From Dipteris shenzhenensis (lineage: Eukaryota > Polypodiophyta > Polypodiopsida > Gleicheniales), in NCBI GenBank assembly GCA_047967505.1, contig CM106540.1: 64,000 nucleotides of DNA; one strand, written 5' to 3'. Within the stretch, counting starts at the first letter, position 1. Each line of letters starts with the position of its first letter. Shown here piece after piece: positions 44,481-57,153 of this stretch. Position numbers and translations under genes: made by a program. A model generated the notes under the pieces. It had not been told where the DNA came from, searched no databases, and saw only the letters and a list, made by a program, of their open reading frames with translations.

Positions 44481-47400
44481 AAATAAATGAACAAGATTAG
44501 TGGTCACTTGACATGCAAACGCTTATACAAATGGGACACAAGATAATTGTACATGCATCTTTCCTATCTCAAAAGAAATACACATAGGACACCACAACAC
44601 AAATAAAGTAACAAGAAAATAATTTCCAATTGTTCTCAAAACGTTCCCTCAAGGTCACTTTGTTTCCATAATATATAGTGTGATGTCACCAAATAGCACT
44701 TTTTCTCTAGTGAGATGCTTTTGACATCAATATTTTTATTGGAATTATATACTCAAATCTTTACATGTGCTTGAGCTGACTGAGTATCATAGTATGTTGT
44801 TGTTGGTTCGATCTCATGAAAGTAGTCAATTTCAAACAATAGTTTTGTAAGCCATATAGCTTCACATGCTCTCATAGAAATCTATTGATGATAAAGAAAC
44901 AATTGAATACATGTTTGATAAGCATGAAATTGCTCCTTGAGCTAGGAAAAATTCATATGATCTTCTTGTATTCTAATCCTGAGACAAGCAATTCGGAGCT
45001 GCAAGTTTTGGTGGCTGTGGCTATCGGCACTTTTGGCTCAAGCTATTCGACCAACGACTTGGTTGATCTAGCCCTTCCTGGCATTTCACCCTCCCATGCA
45101 CTTTTCCCTTGCTAGTTTCTCTGTCCTGCGAGACGATAGGCTACAATGCTCTTTCCTTTGATTTGTTACTCGGCCACCTTAGCAGTTAGTTATATTACTT
45201 GTCTGACTCTCACGATGCCCTTTTTACTCTCCCCTGTGGTTGCTGCTCTCATTCTACTCTCTGGTGGTTCTGCTAGAGTGTACTCCACTTGCATGCTTGT
45301 CGTCAATTGTCGTCCCGCTCTCTTACATTGTTCCTTTGCTTCTTTCATTTAGTCCTTTGCATGTCAGCTGTGTGTAGCTTACTTACGGGTTTGCCTCCAT
45401 GTGTGCCTACGTGTTCTTGCATTGTCAACCTTATGGTTAACTATAGCTTCTTGACCCACAGTCTCTGTCGGGGTAACCCCTACTTGCCTTGTACCTAATC
45501 TTAGATTATTCCCCTTTTTTTCTTGGGCCTCATCATTTAAGGACCTTTTTATTTTTTTAGGGCTTTAAATTTTATGCTTTCTTTTTCAACCCCTAGCTAT
45601 AATTATATTAGGTCCTTCCCGTGTATATAACCCCTTCTTTGTAGGCTTCTAATTTCTTGTTTCTATTTACTTCTTATTTTTCTCATTTTTTCCATCTTAT
45701 TTCCCTCCCCTTTTTTCCTTTAGTGGCTTCCTTCTTAATTTTCATAATGTTTGTCTTCATTTATTTACTCCCTTTGAAAATTGGGCTTCATTTATTCCCT
45801 TTTAGGAGTTTATTCAATTATTCCTTCTATTTTCTATCCACTCTTTTAATTATTAAAATATATTTATATGATTAGTTATGTTTGCTTTAGTGCCAATAAT
45901 ATTACTATTCCTAATTGTAACATATAATGGTTATCACTTTGTCAAATTGCATGATTACGTCTTGCTTAAGCATTTTATGTTTTCATTAACAAAAAGCTAA
46001 CATGTTTAGGAAATTTTATTTTTGCTTCTTTTAGGCCTTTTTTCATGACCTTAAGTTTTTTCAAACACGGAATAGTAAGGCAAAAAAAACCCTGAAAACC
46101 CTCATTTATTTTCGAATTTGTTTAAATTGATTATCCTTAATCCTGGGTGTGGAATACCCCCATGATTAATTATTTAATTTATCCTTTTAATTTTTAAAGA
46201 AAAGCATTATTTTCCTCGAGGGTGTGAATGGTAACCCCCCTTAAGCACTCTCTCCTTCTTTCACTATTTGTGCTTTCATTTGTTAATGTGTTATAACCCC
46301 AAAATTTAAGAAAATATGGATGTGGACCCCCTCACATTTTCAAAAACTTATGTATTCTTTGTTGGGATGCATTTCCCCCCCATTATTTTTGGGCTTTGAA
46401 TTGTGTTGAATTCCCCCTCAACCCTCGCTACTTTCTTACATTCCTTTAAAGCTCATTTTTATCTTAGAATTTCACAAGGTCGGTTCATGTTCTTTGGTAA
46501 AGCGATAACAAGCCAGGGGATACAGGCATTACCTGTCTACCCAAATTCAACTTCATTGTTCTAACAACTGGTTGGTTTGGATGGTGGTGGGTAAGTAGAC
46601 CCTGACCTCAGAGCTTGGACTACCTAACGGATTCGACACTATTGTACTGAGTTTTTGCTTAAGTTTGCAAACTCAATAAAAAGAAGAATTCTATTGCCAT
46701 TCCTCTTGTTTTCCATACCAACTTTTTGGATTACAATTTTGTCAAAACTTATTTCAATTTAGTTTTCTTAAAGAATTTCTATCCTTTTCTCATATGCATC
46801 TTTTTATAATCATCCAAATGATTGAATTAATTGTATGGTACATGTATTGATGGGATTATTAAATCTAAACACACACACAGATCTCCCAACTAGCCTTTGG
46901 TCGGGGTAGTACCATACAATTAATTCATAATCATAGGATAATTTTAAACATAATAATAGGATAATTTTAAACATTGTCAAATGTTTGTCAATTGAATTAT
47001 TTTGTCCCTTTCCTCTGATTACTAATAATGACCTTTTATGTGCAGAACCATTGGTTCCAAAAACTAGATTATGCATCTACTGATGGTAGGGTGCTTTAGG
47101 TGTGTCCTTGGGTTGAGGAGAATCTCACATTGTGTACTTTTGAATGATTACTTGGTTTCATGTATGTATTGAGCAAAATTTTGATGTTTTTGAATAAATT
47201 GCTATATCCTATAGTCTTCAAGATGCATGCTTCACATGCAACATAGCACTTGTAACGCTTTAATAGTCTTGTTCCAAATCCTTATTCCATAATTTTTTGC
47301 TCTCATGTTCAAGTTTGGAATGTGTACTACAACTTGAAGACAAAGTTTTCTGAATTCCGTTGAGCAATGCATAAGTTATGGGTCATGCAAGATGCCTATA

Positions 47401-47640
47401 TACAGAAAAGTCCCTGAACCTCACCAAAAATGGCTACACCCAAGCAAACAATGACCCCATAGTAGTATCCCATAACTATTAGTAATCTAGTAGTATCTTG
47501 TAACTATTAGTGGTCTAGCAGGAATAATATTGCCCCAATTATCCGACATCACCCTAGGTATTCTTTCCTTTTCCTTACAACATTTAATAATGTAAAAGTC
47601 TTCACCTTCCTCCCTGTTACTTGACACATTAACAACAAAG
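44481..47640. other. Unassigned AT-rich intergenic DNA
   Basis: About 3.2 kb with no recognised gene. It may contain decayed transposon sequence that I cannot assign. Confidence 0.45.
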
Positions 47641-48114
47641 TATTCTCGCCATTCTCTCCCTTCCCTCTCCTAGAATTCAAACTTCCTACTTCTCTCTTTT
47701 CTCCCTATTTGAATTCAAAATTTTTAGAATTTCATGCCTTATATATCAACGTTCCCCTCCCATCTCCCTCAAATCTCACATTCCCCTTCCCTCTCCCTCC
47801 CTTTGCTTCCCCCTTCCTCTCCCCTCTCCCTCTCCCCTCCCCTCTCTCTCTCTCTTCTCCCCTCTCAGCCCCTCTTCGCCCTCTCTTCCCTCTTCTTCCT
47901 CTCCCCTCTCCCTCTCTCATCTCCCTCTCTTCCCTTCCGCTCCCCTCTCCTTCTCTTTTCTCCCTCCCCCTTCTTCCTCTCCCCTCTCCCTCTCTTCTCT
48001 TCCCTCCCCTCCCCCTCTCTCTTCTCCCTTGCCTCTCTCTTCCCTTCACCCCTCCCCCTTCCAATCCAAAACATAAATTGGACAGACGTGGCCGCCATAA
48101 GTTTTTTCTTCTTC

Positions 48115-48147
<33 letters not shown>

Positions 48148-48890
48148 GGGCTTGGTGGCCACGCCAAAGCATGTATTTGTGAGCTCCGTGATGCCCTCTC
48201 CTTCCCTTCCCCTCCCGTTCCCCCTTCCCTCCTTTCCAATTTTCCTTTCCTTCTATTGTTTCTTTAGGCGTTCGGTAGCCGCAGCTGCCAGAGCATACAT
48301 TAGGGAGGCCTCCTCCCCACTCCTTCCCTTCCTCACCCCTCCCTTCCCTCCACCCCCCCACCCTCCCCTTCCCCTTCCCTCCCCTCTTCCCCCTCCCCTC
48401 CCCTTCCCCCTTCCCCCTTCCCCTCCCCATCCCCATCCCCATCCCCCTTCCCCTCACCTTCCCTTCCTCACCCCTCTCCCTCTCCCTTTCCCTCCCCTCC
48501 ACCTCCCCATTCCCCTCCCCTTCCTCCCTCCCCTCCTCTCCCCTTCTGCCTTCCTCACTCCTCTCCCTTTCCCTCCCCTCCCCCCCCCAATTCCCCTTCC
48601 CTCCCCTCCCCTTCCTCCCTCCCCTTTCCTTCCCCTCCCCTTCCTCCCTCCCCCTCCTCTCCCCTTCCCCCTTCCTTACCCTACCCTTCCCTTCCCTTCC
48701 CCTTCCCCTTCACCTCCCCTCCCCTTCCCCCTTCCTCCCCCCCCCTCTTCTCTCTCTCTCCCCCTCCTCCTCCCTTCCCTTTCTCCTTCCCTTCCCCCTC
48801 TCCTTCCCTTTCCCCTTCCTTTTCCTCTCTTTCTTACCTCCCTCCCTTTCTCTCTTTCCTCCTCGCTCCTCTCCATCAACAGTCTTCGCA
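47640..48890. repeat. 1.25-kb polypyrimidine/polypurine tract
   Basis: The + strand is almost entirely C and T, in irregular CCCTCC/TTCCC/CTCT units. It is interrupted only by two short mixed segments (about 48065-48200 and 48250-48310) and a (TG)n run. Long open frames through it (Pro/Leu/Ser or Arg/Glu/Gly) exist because the tract lacks stop codons and are not genes. Confidence 0.9.
48117..48146. repeat. (TG)n microsatellite
   Basis: About 15 TG units inside the polypyrimidine tract. Confidence 0.95.
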
Positions 48891-49429
48891 GCGTGAATCC
48901 CACACTGACATGGATCAACTTAAAGACCTACGGGCATGCCCATGTGATGTGAACAAGTGCAGTGCATTGGTCCCACCATATGTATCAATGGCCTTCCATC
49001 GACGAACCAAGGACATGTACATTCCATGCATGCATGTGTAGCGTCATGTGTGACTCCATATCTACTAGATTTTAGAGTTGTTAAACTCTCAAAAGGTGTT
49101 TGTTAATACCGTTATGATATCTTGAAGATTTTAGAGGACTCTTATGGTAAATTAATGTCATGCATGGGACATACATACATACATACATGCATACATATAA
49201 TTTTTTCATACATTTAAATTACTTTTATTAATTTAAATGTAATTAAACTATTATTTTTATTAAATTATTAATTTAAATTGTTATTAAGTACAACATTATA
49301 GGGACATATTCTAAAATTTATAATGTGGAAATGACAGCACTTGCCATAAAGTAAACTTTTGATTCTCAAACAGAATTTTCATAAGTAAACTTTTCATTTG
49401 GGAAGGAGTTTTAGGATTAGTCCAAATGT

Positions 49430-51460
49430 AGACATATGAGTCCAAAATTAATGAATCAAGTGTTCTTAATTGTACTTCAAGAATGTCTAGAGGTACTTAA
49501 GGACCACTTGACAATACTTCTGAACCACTTAATAGTACCTCAGAACTATTTAATAGTACTGCTGCAGAACAACTCAGTATTGCTCCAGCACCACTTAACA
49601 ATACTTTTAGATCACATAGAAGCACTTAATATAGTATGTCTGGAGATTTAATAGTATTATAGAACCACCCAATAGTGCTTTAGGACCACTTAATAAAAAT
49701 CCTGGACTATTAAGCTTGCCTGTCCAATTGAAGTCTTCTAGTTTATGGTCAAATCTTAAACATGAACAACGACTGAGTTCTTTGATTTTTTGTTTCCATG
49801 TTCAAGCAAGAAGTACGTTCTCCTTTGCTCTCTCTTTCAAAAACATCTAGTCCAATTTCGGCAAAGAGAATTTTGGAGACTTGAACATTGCTTGTAGTCC
49901 ACTTTCCATGTTGATCTCATTCGATTTCTTATGTCAAACACATCCTATGGAACGAAATCAACATGAAAAATGGATTACAAACAATGTTATGTGTCCATTC
50001 ATTTGAGAAGATCCTCTGAGAGAATGTTGATAGCTCTTCCCATCTTTCTTCTTTCATCATCTGTAACAATAGGGCTAACAAGACGGTTAAAAATTTACCA
50101 CTATTAGTACTTCTAGTCCACTTAATAGTGCTTAATAACTATTTAATAGTACTGCAAAACTCTCATAAAACTACTTAATAGTGCTTCATGACAACTTAAT
50201 AGTGCTTCAAGACCATGTAATAGTGCTTTAACACCATTAAATAGTACTTCTAGACCACTTCGCAGCACTTACTGGTACTTTTGAAGCACTTAATAGTACT
50301 ATTATAGAACCACCTAATAGTGGTCTAGGACCACTTAAAAATGCTTCAAGGCAACTTAATAGTGCTTTAACACAACCTTATAGAACTTCAAAACTATTTA
50401 ATACTACTACATAACTACTCAATAGTGCTTTAAGACCACTTTTGTAGCACTAACAAGTACTTCAGTACCACTTAATAGTACTTCTCGACCACTAGGAAGC
50501 AATTGGGAACCATATATAAGTACTTTAAGACTCCTAATAAGTGCTTATAAACTAGTCAATAGTACCTCTAGACCACTTAGAAGTACATACCTCTAGACCA
50601 CTTAGAAGCTCCTTAGAAGTGCATTTGGACCATTTTACAGTACATGTGAACCTATAAGAAGTAATTCTAAAAGGACTTTAGAATTATTTAAAGTACTTCT
50701 GCCTACTCCCCAAGTAATTCACCTTGGTCTAAAGTCCTTTTAAAAGATCTGAAGCACTTTTAGGTGGCCTTCCAAAATATAAACTAGCACAAAAGTACTT
50801 CAATACCACTTTAAAATTATTGGAAGTTCTATTGTGCCATTGAAAGTCCACCTAAAATTGTTTTAGAGCTATTAAAAGTACCACTTGAAAGTGGTTCAAA
50901 GCTATTAAAAGAACCACCAGAAAGTGCTTCAAAGCTATTAAAAGCACCACCTGAGAGTGCTTATGAGTGCCTGAAAGTGCACTAGGACTGCTATTATTTT
51001 CAAGTGACACTAAAGTTGTTCCAAGTGGTACTAAAGTACATGCAAGTACTAGAGTGTTTGAAGTACTAAAGTACATGGAGTACTAAAATTGTTCCAAGTG
51101 GTAGTAAAATACATGGGAGTACTAAAGTACCAAACTTGTTCCAAGTGGTACCATAGTAGTAGAGTGTCTGAAGGTGCTCTAGGATTGCTATTACTTTCAA
51201 TCTATTTTCAAGTGACATTGAAGTTTTTCCAAGTGATACTAAAGTACATGGAAGTACTTTAGTATCACTTTAAAATCATGGAAAGTTATTTTGTGCCATT
51301 GAAAGTGCACCTAAAAGTGTTGCAGAGCTATTAATAATACCACCTGAAAGTGGTTTAGAGCTATTTTAAAAGCACTAGAAAGTGCTTCAAAGCTATTAAA
51401 AGTACCACCTGAAAGTGCTTCAGAGGATCTGAAGGTGCTCTAGGACTGCTATTATTTTGC
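49430..51460. repeat. Field of degenerate short repeats built on AGTACTT/CACTTAATAGTGCTT
   Basis: For about 2 kb, variants of 'accacttaatagtgcttc' and 'agtacttctagaccactt' follow each other at irregular intervals of about 20-30 bp. From 50790 the motif shifts to 'agctattaaaagtaccacc' with 'gaaagtgcttcaa'. A larger unit of about 459 bp is duplicated (starting near 50794 and 51253). Palindromic cores AGTACT and AAGTGCTT dominate. No coding frame is conserved. Confidence 0.8.
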
Positions 51461-52308
51461 TTGAATAAAGTAAAGTACAAACTTGAGGAGAACTTGAGGC
51501 TCATCAAGCAAATGAATGGGATGCTTTACAAAAGAACGTCTCCCCATCCTCTTGCAACAAACATCTTTTTTGTTGTTGGGGGAGACTTGAGTCTCAAGTG
51601 TCCAAAATTCAAAAACAATATCTTTAACCTATTGTGTGATGATGGTACTTATAGGTTGCTATCTATGGCATGTTTGTAGGGGCAATTCTCCATCCTTTTC
51701 TAATTGTAGGCTGCCAAGCTGATAGGTTTATTGTTGCTAACTTCTCCATTGAACCCATTACCATTAAGTACCATCATAAGAGTTTAACTCTTCAAGAAAA
51801 GTTCATCTTTTGAATGGGGCACTTTGACTCGTGACAAAGTGTTGTGAAGTTTCATTTTTGCAACCCATTTCTTCAAGTCAAACTTCCTTGAAAGTGGGAT
51901 GGAGGAGGAGTTCTTGAAATAGTTTCTTGCGACTATCTTTGTCGAGACCCTTTGTCTCCTTTTACTAGGAGTTAGTTACAGTTGTACAAAGCTTCTTTCT
52001 TTCCTTCTCATCAATGGACCTATTCTCTTTAGCACTTTTCTTCTCCTTGTCTTTTTATCGATGTTACTTTTGCTTTGAAGCCTAATACTTCATGATAAAC
52101 TCTATTCTTTCCTGACCAATAAAAGCCATGCCTCCATTTTCTTGCGGTACTGTATTGTGCAAAAATTGATCTTCTACCATTGCATGCCCATTTGCATTGT
52201 GCAAAACCTGATCTTTTCCCATTGCATAACGATCCATACTTTACAAGTTCCTTCAACCTGAAAACATGCAAGGAGATAAGTGGAGGGAAACACACATTTT
52301 ATATGTGT

Positions 52309-52351
<43 letters not shown>
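52309..52351. repeat. (GA)n microsatellite
   Basis: A pure GA run of about 21 units. Confidence 0.95.
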
Positions 52352-52354
<3 letters not shown>

Positions 52355-52793
52355 GATGACATACCACAACTCTTGCTAGCCACAACATACGGAGATGAAG
52401 AAGTAGAGCAGAGGTGTAGAAGAACAAGTGTGACACATTCTATGAAGTTTGAGAGACTCTATTTTCTCATGTACTAATCTTGCCTTCATAATCCTCCAAC
52501 AGCTCTTTGTCCTTAGAATTCTCCATAGAGAGGGCAGTGAATGATGGAGAGGTTGACGATAGAGGATGGAAAAAATGGAGAATGCTTAACGATAACAATG
52601 TGATGGCTGATAGAAGGAAGAATGACAACCTGAGGGAGGAGCTATTAAAGACAAGAAACTGCAGGAAGAGTGGAAGGAGGCAAGGAAGCATGGAAGCTCA
52701 AGGAGGCATCAAATGTGAAAGAAATGGAAGCGTTGATGAAAAAAACTATGTTCCGGCTCCACAATGTGCAGTACTTGCAGACTGAGGGGGGGG

Positions 52794-52798
<5 letters not shown>

Positions 52799-52830
<32 letters not shown>
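52799..52830. repeat. (GA)n microsatellite
   Basis: A GA run of about 16 units preceded by a G-rich stretch. Confidence 0.95.
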
Positions 52831-52831
<1 letters not shown>

Positions 52832-53899
52832 TGACACAACGTGGATGAAAGAAACAAAAATAATTTTTCACCATAAATCCATATTCTCTACTCATTCTTT
52901 CCATTGACAAAGCACTAATCATTCTATTTACTTTCACGTTAGTACCTTTACCCATTCTGTCTTACTCACACGTTCTTACCTTTAGCCACTACTTGCTAGC
53001 ACTTGACAAAGTAATATCAAATGACACTGCTTTTTGAACCACCTATCCATGCTTTCACCCTAATGCATTGGAGTGCACAATGCCTTGTGCCAATCTATGG
53101 ATAATAATTCATTGCACTACCCTTGACTAATGGTCAATTTGTACAAAATAATTCCAAGTAATTGTCTAATCTCATAAGGAGACCCTTATTGTGCTTCATG
53201 CATGGTTATTGTAACCATTGGTGTAACACTTGTCTTGTTCTTTTATGCTTCCTTTCTCAACACTTATAAAAATTGAGATGCATATTCATTTTTTCTTTTT
53301 AAGGTTCATCTAGAAAGGAACATGTAGTAGTAATAAGTTCAAACAGTTATAGAGAATAGCAATCAAAATGGGAAACATACATCATTGCACACCAATTGAA
53401 ATACTTCATCCCATTTCAAAGTGCAAAGTTTCTTGTTCAATGCTTTTTCTAAGGGTAGTCCACATGTCATTTTCACTTGGGATGACCTTATTCATGATTC
53501 CACCCCTCACACTAGCTGGCTCGATTTGGTGTATAGACAAACCGACATTGTTGGTGAAGGATTTCCCACTCCTCTTTGGCAAACAAACTATGCACATAGA
53601 TAATTAATGACCTACCTTAAAAGGGCCTTCATTCCTTTTAGACAACCATCATATCATCCTCACATCCACAAGCAAGGCGCTGGCCACTTAGGGGGTTCAC
53701 TAACAAATACGTGACTATCTTCTGAGTTCAACATGAGGTATTACTTTATTTACCAAAATTCACACACAAGGGATCTCTAACATACCCCTTGAATGGACAT
53801 GATAGTCTAGTTTTCTATAAAGTGAAACCACCATGGTGGGTTGCTTTGCATGCTCCAATGTGAAGCCTTCCAAAAAGAGAAGATGTAATAAAAAATACT

Positions 53900-55210
53900 A
53901 TTAGCTTTGCCCAAAATCTTATAAAAGGTTCAAAAGAGTGATGGTCCTCCATTGGGAAATGAAATTTATGCAACCTCCCTTTGGGATAAGATGAATAAGA
54001 CCCTCTATAATTGAAGTAGGCATAATGCTAGAGTCCCAAACATCCTACATGGCTAAGGTAAAATGTTCCCCAATCATGTCCCAAAAAGCAATAAAATAGG
54101 AAGGTGTTGACCCCATCAAGAATTTTCTACAGAACCTCAGTGTACATACCTTAATAGACACTTTCCATACCATGTCTCAAGGCCAAGAGTAGAGACGAAA
54201 TGTTTATTGACTCTTTCTCCCATTTGAATCCAAACGGCTCCCAAATGGACTCCCGTGCAAGAAAGGCATCCTTTGCTCTCTAATCTACCAAAGCCTACTA
54301 ATGAGCATACATAGGCCTTTTCTACTGTTTCCTCTGTAGAGCTACTAAGTATAGTCAAACATCCATTTGTCGTTTGAGAATCTCATGTCTCCTGGTGCTA
54401 GCAACAGTATGACTCTAGTATGATAACATGTGAAGGAGATGAGACTCCACCCTGCAAATGAGATATCCTAATTGGCGAATGAGATGGACATATGCAACCT
54501 CTTGTTCGACCATGGGAAGAGGGAAAATGAAGAGAGTTTGAAAGGCACCATCTGTCCAAGTATCTCTACCATTGAGTTGGAATAGGAAGATATCCAATGA
54601 GTGAATGCCACTTTCTCTTCGCCCATTTTGAACTGAAGGCAACTCGACCATGTTGAAGTCCTCCCCAATAATCCATGATTCTGTAATGGGGCCAACCTTC
54701 TAGAAAAGGACATGATCAACCTTATGTCTGTCAATAAACAAAATGTTTCATTGTGCTCTAGAAGGTATAATGATACCATGTCCAACCACAAGGAAAAAGA
54801 AAGGAATCTAAAATTGAAATGCACATTGCAGTAAAGTGCCCACAACAAGCAAAAAGAAAGGAATCTAAAACTGAAATGCATGTTGCAGTAAAGTGCCCAC
54901 AACAAAGTATAAACTAGTATAAACCTAAAAGTAGTTGACTTTGAAATCCCAAGCACCTAGTTTGTGTTATTAAATAGAAAGAATGTCCAAATGGATCCCC
55001 TATTTCAGCTATTTGAACTTGATTACGAATTAGCTGCCTACGGTGACGATGTGATACCCCATAAAGGCCCTGGATATTTTGATGGAAGGAAGTAGGGTGA
55101 AAAACCTTATTCAACCTGGTGGTGAAAGCAAAGGAAGTAGGGTGAAAAGCATTCTTCGACCAACTGGTAGTGAAAGCAAATCTAGGAACCCCATCAACCC
55201 TGACCACCTC
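53900..55210 (-). pseudogene. Decayed plant LINE of a second type (endonuclease to RT start)
   Basis: On the minus strand an endonuclease-like start (NIQGL, then HRRQLIRNQVQI, near 55.06 kb) is followed by WIIGEDFNMVELP near 54.65 kb, matching the 'WIIGGDFN' core of plant L1 endonucleases. Further on come MGERVNKHF near 54.21 kb and GLIHLIPKG near 53.99 kb, typical of the linker and RT start (LIPK). The frame is broken many times. The sequence is unlike the LINE family at 1-11.6 kb, so it is a separate lineage. Confidence 0.5.
54796..54906. repeat. 57-bp tandem duplication
   Basis: 'aaggaatctaaaattgaaat' at 54801 recurs with one change at 54858, and the rest of the unit is repeated nearly exactly. 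Confidence 0.8.
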
Positions 55211-56635
55211 CGCTGCGGGAGAAGCAACTTAAGAGGGGGGCTCTCCCAAACCCAAACTGGATCCAATCATGGTAAGAAGTTGATGATAGACCTATAGAAG
55301 ACCTTGGGAAGACGGGACCCATCTGTTAGCCTTTAGCACCATGCTTGTGGCCTCAAGAAGCAAGTTCTTCATGTAAGGCCACCATCATCGCAGTTGTGAT
55401 TTGGATAGGTGGGATGCATAGATGCTTGCAAAGAGAGTGGTGGAGCTTTCGACCTCCACATATTTTTGGAGTTGCAGCTCATCTTTTGGAAAAATGTAAG
55501 TTCTCATGGTTGATGGAAGCAGTAATTAGTTCATTTGTTTATGGGTGCACCTTGTGTTTAGAAATTAGCTCCTTTGGTTTTACATAGCAATTTAAGGCTA
55601 ATTTTTAACACACATGCAAGAAAAAACATGACTTTATGTTAGCAAGGTAAGCATTGATGACCATTCAAAGAGTTCTCGTAGATAGCATATTCTTTTACCC
55701 TTTTACAATTGAGCATGGTCATTGATTGCTCTTAAATTTAGTTTTTGTTTGTGACCTTCAAAACTTGACATCTTGATCTAGGGTTTCCTGCTAAGGTGGA
55801 TAGTTGGTTTTTTCCAAGGTGGATTACACCCTGCTATCCTCTCCCTCCCCTACCTTCCCCCTCCCTCCTCCTAGCCAAAGTGGAGGTTGGGATGTGACAT
55901 GATTCTTGAGCATGATTGGATTCCCACGCTTTCATTCAAACTGGGATGTGACATGATTCTCCTCTTTTTTTTCATTAAAGGGCCCAACAGTCGATGCAAA
56001 TCTCCCTCTCCCCTCTCTACCCCCCCTTGCATACCAACCTTTCTCTATCCCCCCCCCCCCCTCCCCCCAACCCAACTTCTCTTCTACCCCCCTTAATTGC
56101 TCCTCTATGCCTTCATCACTTATGTCGTCTCGACCTTCATTTTTGCTTCTTTGCCGCCGCCTTCTATCGTCCCCGCTTCTCAGCTTTGCTCTCACTTCCT
56201 CCTTGTCTCTCTTCTCTACCGGTAGCCCCTTCCCTCTATCAACTATTCTCCTCTCAACCCCTCCTCCAACCTAACGTCCATCTCTCCTAGCAGCCCATCC
56301 CCTAGTTCAAACCTTCTCTTAGTGCATCCCTCTTAATCTTTCAACCCCTCCCCTCTCAGCCCCTCACCCTTTAGCCCTCTATGTAATGAGGACCAAATCA
56401 TTCATCCTGACAAACGGATATCCATTCAGCCACCACTATTTTAGGCACAAATCTTAATCGAGCTTCTGGGGAACAAAAGTTCATCTATACATAGCAATCT
56501 AAGTAATAAGTTTTAGGGAGATACTAGACTACCTTGCTAGGCAAATACAAAGGTGCCATGACATTGATAACGATTCATGTGGTATAAACATGTCCATGAG
56601 TTCAAGTTAATGCTTGGTTATAGAATTATGCAAAG

Positions 56636-56686
<51 letters not shown>

Positions 56687-57150
56687 CTTAAAGTTTTATA
56701 GTACACCCAAAGTGGCCAAGAAAGCCAACCCTCTCAAAGTCGTAACATTGGTGTAGGGAAAGTAACTCCTCGTGAGAATAAATAGACAAAGTAACTCCCC
56801 AACACTCGAAGCTTTAAAGAGATGGAATTGCAACGTAGAAGGGAGGCAAAGTCTGTTTGGAACCAAACGAAGGCAAGGAATGAATGAGAGGTGGTACAAA
56901 GCCACATGTATGGCTGAAGCAATCAAAGAATTAAGTGTTATTACCTTGTACAATAACCTAATATACCAAGAAGAGCAACAATGCCATCCCACGAGGGGAC
57001 GTTCCAACAATAAAAGCTAGCCTCCCCGGGCGACGAGGGTGACACTGTGCAGCGCTGTGTAAATTGTGTGTGTGCAGGGCGTGAAATCAATTGATTGATC
57101 ATATACGTACATGTTATAAGATGCCCTGGGAACCGGATTAAGGAAGCTGC
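55211..57150. other. Unassigned DNA downstream of the NAC gene
   Basis: No gene was recognised. Contains pyrimidine-rich DNA (55980-56350) and a (GA)n run (56641-56682). Confidence 0.45.
56641..56682. repeat. (GA)n microsatellite
   Basis: A GA run of about 21 units. Confidence 0.95.
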
Positions 57151-57153
57151 ATG

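Larger units (their letters stand above)
51461..53890. other. Unassigned DNA with (GA)n tracts
   Basis: No gene was recognised. GA runs occur at 52309-52351 and 52799-52830. A few open frames of 60-92 codons lack any family feature. The right part may include the decayed RT of the LINE remnant that starts at 53.9 kb. Confidence 0.4.

Noticed and set aside
47709-48952. Pro/Leu/Ser-rich ORFs and their Arg/Glu/Gly mirror on the other strand
   Set aside because: A polypyrimidine tract lacks stop codons in all frames; both strands are equally open, so these are artefacts.
49430-51460. CRISPR-like array
   Set aside because: Units are degenerate, spacing is irregular, spacers are not unique, no cas genes are present, and the context is a plant nuclear genome.
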